From: Spirochaetales bacterium | Lineage (GTDB): Bacteria > Spirochaetota > Spirochaetia > Treponematales > Rectinemataceae | Direction of reading: 5' to 3' | DNA: 8,528 nt | NCBI GenBank assembly: GCA_015657395.1 | Contig: JADLKI010000016.1 | Coordinates: 1,776 to 10,303, forward strand | Shown: one piece after another, positions 6,984 to 8,528 of the stretch | How the letters are laid out: each line of letters opens with the position of its first letter | Numbering within the stretch: the first letter of the stretch is position 1 | The notes under the pieces: generated by a model | What the model was told of the DNA's origin: nothing | Databases searched by the model: none | What the model saw: the letters and a program-made list of their open reading frames with translations, nothing else | Made by a program: the position numbers and the translations under genes

Positions 6984-7796
6984 ATGGAAGAAACTCAGAA
7001 AATGCTTGAAAAGGATGTCTCTCGCCGAAGTTTTCTAAAGACTACGGGCATTGGGCTCGGGGTGACTGCGGGTGCTCTCCTGTTCGGAACAGGAATCGCC
7101 GGGGCGCAGACTCAGGACGGCGTTGTCACTGAATCTCCCCTTCCCTATGCCGAGCTCGATCCGGAAGAGGCCAGACTCCGCGCCCACGCGGCGTACTTCA
7201 GGGCCGGATGCTCCTACGCTGTTTTTTATGCGCTGGTCTCGATGCTGCGCGATAAAGTCGGCGGCCCCTACAACCAGATACCCCTGCGGATGCTGGGGTA
7301 CGGCCGCGGCGGCGCCGCGAGCTGGGGCACGCTGTGCGGAACGCTGAACGGCGCCGGCGCAGCGATCAATCTCGTCGCATCCGATGCCGATACGAACAAG
7401 CTCCTTGGCGACCTCATCGGCTGGTACACCATCACTCCCTTCCCGTCGCAGGAATCCAATGACGTGGCGGTCGCGCAGGGCTACAAATATGACGCAAAGG
7501 CGCCCATCTCCGCCGCACTGGCGACCAGTGTATCCAATTCTCCCCTCTGCCACGCCTCTGTCGCGGCATGGATCAAGAAATCCGGCTTCAAGGCATCGGC
7601 GCCCGAGCGCGCGGAGCGCTGCGCCCGCCTCTGCGGCGATGTCGCATTCAAGGCGATCACTATGCTGAATACCTGGAAGGCGGGTACATTCGCCGCCACG
7701 TTCAAGGTCAGCGGCGAGACCGCGGGCTGCCTCTCCTGCCACAGCGACGATCAGGTAGGCAAGATGGCCTGCACTTCCTGCCACGAGCCACACTGA
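6984..7796 (+). CDS. Split-Soret-type dihaem cytochrome c (C_GCAxxG_C_C family), Tat-exported
   Basis: This 270-aa periplasmic redox protein begins with a twin-arginine signal (SRRSFLK at 13-19, hydrophobic to about 40, cleavage probably after Ala41). The core carries the C_GCAxxG_C_C pattern: Cys76, the GYGRGGAASWGTLCGTLNGA stretch with Cys118, Cys189 in SPLCH, then Cys213 and Cys217 in ERCARLCGD. The last 22 residues hold two c-haem sites, CLSCH (249-253) and CTSCH (263-267). This combination matches split-Soret cytochrome c of Desulfovibrio, a dimeric dihaem protein reported to carry an Fe-S centre as well. Its partner and reaction are not established. A strong AGGAGG (6973-6978) precedes the ATG by 5 bases. 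The next gene is resB, which fits its need for haem attachment. Confidence 0.9.
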   Translation: MEETQKMLEKDVSRRSFLKTTGIGLGVTAGALLFGTGIAGAQTQDGVVTESPLPYAELDPEEARLRAHAAYFRAGCSYAVFYALVSMLRDKVGGPYNQIPLRMLGYGRGGAASWGTLCGTLNGAGAAINLVASDADTNKLLGDLIGWYTITPFPSQESNDVAVAQGYKYDAKAPISAALATSVSNSPLCHASVAAWIKKSGFKASAPERAERCARLCGDVAFKAITMLNTWKAGTFAATFKVSGETAGCLSCHSDDQVGKMACTSCHEPH

Positions 7797-7824
7797 TCGG
7801 GCACCAGTTCCAGAACACCGGATC

Positions 7825-7855
7825 ATGAGCGGGGTAGCTGCCCCGCTCATTTTCT
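7825..7855 (+). terminator. Intrinsic terminator between the cytochrome gene and resB
   Basis: ATGAGCGGGG (7825-7834) pairs perfectly with CCCCGCTCAT (7841-7850) over the 6-base loop TAGCTG, followed by TTTTCT (7850-7855). The T-tail is short, so some read-through into resB is likely. Confidence 0.88.
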
Positions 7856-7858
7856 AGA

Positions 7859-7864
7859 TATAAT
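7859..7864 (+). promoter_or_regulatory. -10 box of a probable resB promoter
   Basis: A perfect TATAAT lies directly after the terminator and about 29 bases before the resB ATG. The -35 position (7836-7841, AGCTGC) falls in the terminator hairpin and does not match consensus. The promoter is therefore weak, activator-dependent or incidental. Confidence 0.4.
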
Positions 7865-7892
7865 GCACACACCCCGATTCGGATGAGGTGCC

Positions 7893-8528
7893 ATGAAATC
7901 TTCTTTCGACAAGATCTACGACGCGCTGCGCTCGGTAAAACTTGCGGTTGTGCTCCTCGTGCTGCTCACACTCTTTGCGATCGCAGGCGGCATTGTCCCG
8001 CAGGGGAGAACGGCCGATTTCTACCGGCTCCACTACCCCGGCGCCGGCGCGGACATCATTCTGACGCTCGACCTCGACCATGTGTTCTCGAGCGCCCTGT
8101 TCCTGCTCGTCGCGGCGGTCTTCGTGCTCAACCTGACCATATGCACCTTCCACAGGCTCACCGGGGAATTCTCCAAGCCGCGCGGGAAAAGGCGGCACGG
8201 TCCGGATATCCTCCACGTCGGGCTCATCGTTCTGATGTTCGGCGGCATCCTCACGGCACGCACGCGCACCGAAACCGCCATCAACCTGCGCAGGGGAGAA
8301 TCGGCGGACCTCCCCGACGGTTCAAAGATCGTGCTCGTCGACATGCATTACGAACAATACCCCGACGGAAGGCCGAAATCCTGGGAATCCACCGTGGAAA
8401 TCCACAACGGATCTTCGCCGGCTCCAGCCGCCGATGCACAGCACAGCGCCCGTCAATTCCGTGTCCGGGTCAATTCGCCCTTGCGGCTCAAGGGATACTC
8501 GATATATCAGCAGAACTGGCATAATGAA
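7893..8528 (+). CDS. resB: ResB/Ccs1-type cytochrome c biogenesis protein (3' truncated by window edge)
   Basis: The frame from ATG 7893 stays open to the window end, giving 212 residues; full-length ResB proteins are longer. With CcsA/ResC it forms the system II synthase that moves haem across the membrane and attaches it to apocytochrome CxxCH motifs. Three membrane segments are visible at about 15-34, 66-84 and 106-121, with His87 and His108 near or in them. The early LAVVLLVLLTLFAIAGGIVPQG run is typical of the family's first helix. A hydrophilic periplasmic domain follows from about 122 and includes LKGYSIYQQNW at 199-209, matching the family's GYxxYQ segment. GAGG (7885-7888) lies 4 bases before the ATG. 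The downstream gene should encode CcsA/ResC. The position behind a dihaem cytochrome gene supports the call. Confidence 0.93.
   Translation, partial: MKSSFDKIYDALRSVKLAVVLLVLLTLFAIAGGIVPQGRTADFYRLHYPGAGADIILTLDLDHVFSSALFLLVAAVFVLNLTICTFHRLTGEFSKPRGKRRHGPDILHVGLIVLMFGGILTARTRTETAINLRRGESADLPDGSKIVLVDMHYEQYPDGRPKSWESTVEIHNGSSPAPAADAQHSARQFRVRVNSPLRLKGYSIYQQNWHNE

Noticed and set aside
7035..7850. 271-residue open frame on the minus strand
   Set aside because: It is antisense to the cytochrome gene with its Tat signal and haem motifs, and it runs through the terminator hairpin; it has no domain signs.
7883..8524. 213-residue + strand frame overlapping the end of the window
   Set aside because: It is Arg/Pro/His-rich and in the wrong frame. 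The frame from 7893 encodes a clear ResB and stays open to the window edge.

Overview
The window suggests an anaerobic or microaerophilic Gram-negative bacterium of moderate to high GC. The evidence is a periplasmic-type solute-binding protein without a lipobox cysteine, a Tat-exported split-Soret-type dihaem cytochrome, and system II cytochrome c biogenesis (ResB). Spirochaetes and Desulfovibrio-like lineages both fit. I cannot fix the phylum from the sequence, and I recognise no tRNA, rRNA, IS element or CRISPR array. All genes run on the + strand.

Region 1 (1-3762) is the downstream part of a Ugp-like operon. In order it holds the C-terminal 224 residues of an MalG/UgpE-type ABC permease, a UgpB-type binding protein, a glycerophosphodiester phosphodiesterase (UgpQ-like) and a PHP-domain phosphoesterase. 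Together they look like import of a glycerol-phosphate or glycerophosphodiester compound followed by stepwise phosphoester cleavage. Between the binding protein and the phosphodiesterase, two near-adjacent inverted repeats interlock in A-B-A'-B' order, which could be a pseudoknot or a pair of exclusive hairpins.

Region 2 (3763-4834) is a LacI-family regulator of EbgR type with its own promoter. It has no ATG near its N-terminus and appears to start at CTG. Its DNA is clearly more AT-rich than the next gene, and its hinge is atypical. It probably controls the upstream cassette, but that is inference.

Region 3 (4835-6770) is aspS, encoding a full-length bacterial aspartyl-tRNA synthetase. Its putative promoter lies so close to the ATG that the message may be leaderless. 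A structured 3' region follows, ending in a strong intrinsic terminator.

Region 4 (6771-8528) is a redox module. A GC-rich structured spacer and a very AT-rich block lead into a promoter whose spacer contains a perfect 14-bp palindrome. This drives the Tat-exported cytochrome with two CxxCH motifs. A terminator and a new -10 box follow, then the start of resB, which runs off the window and continues past base 8528. ResB belongs to the machinery that attaches haem to c-type cytochromes, so the two neighbours are functionally linked.
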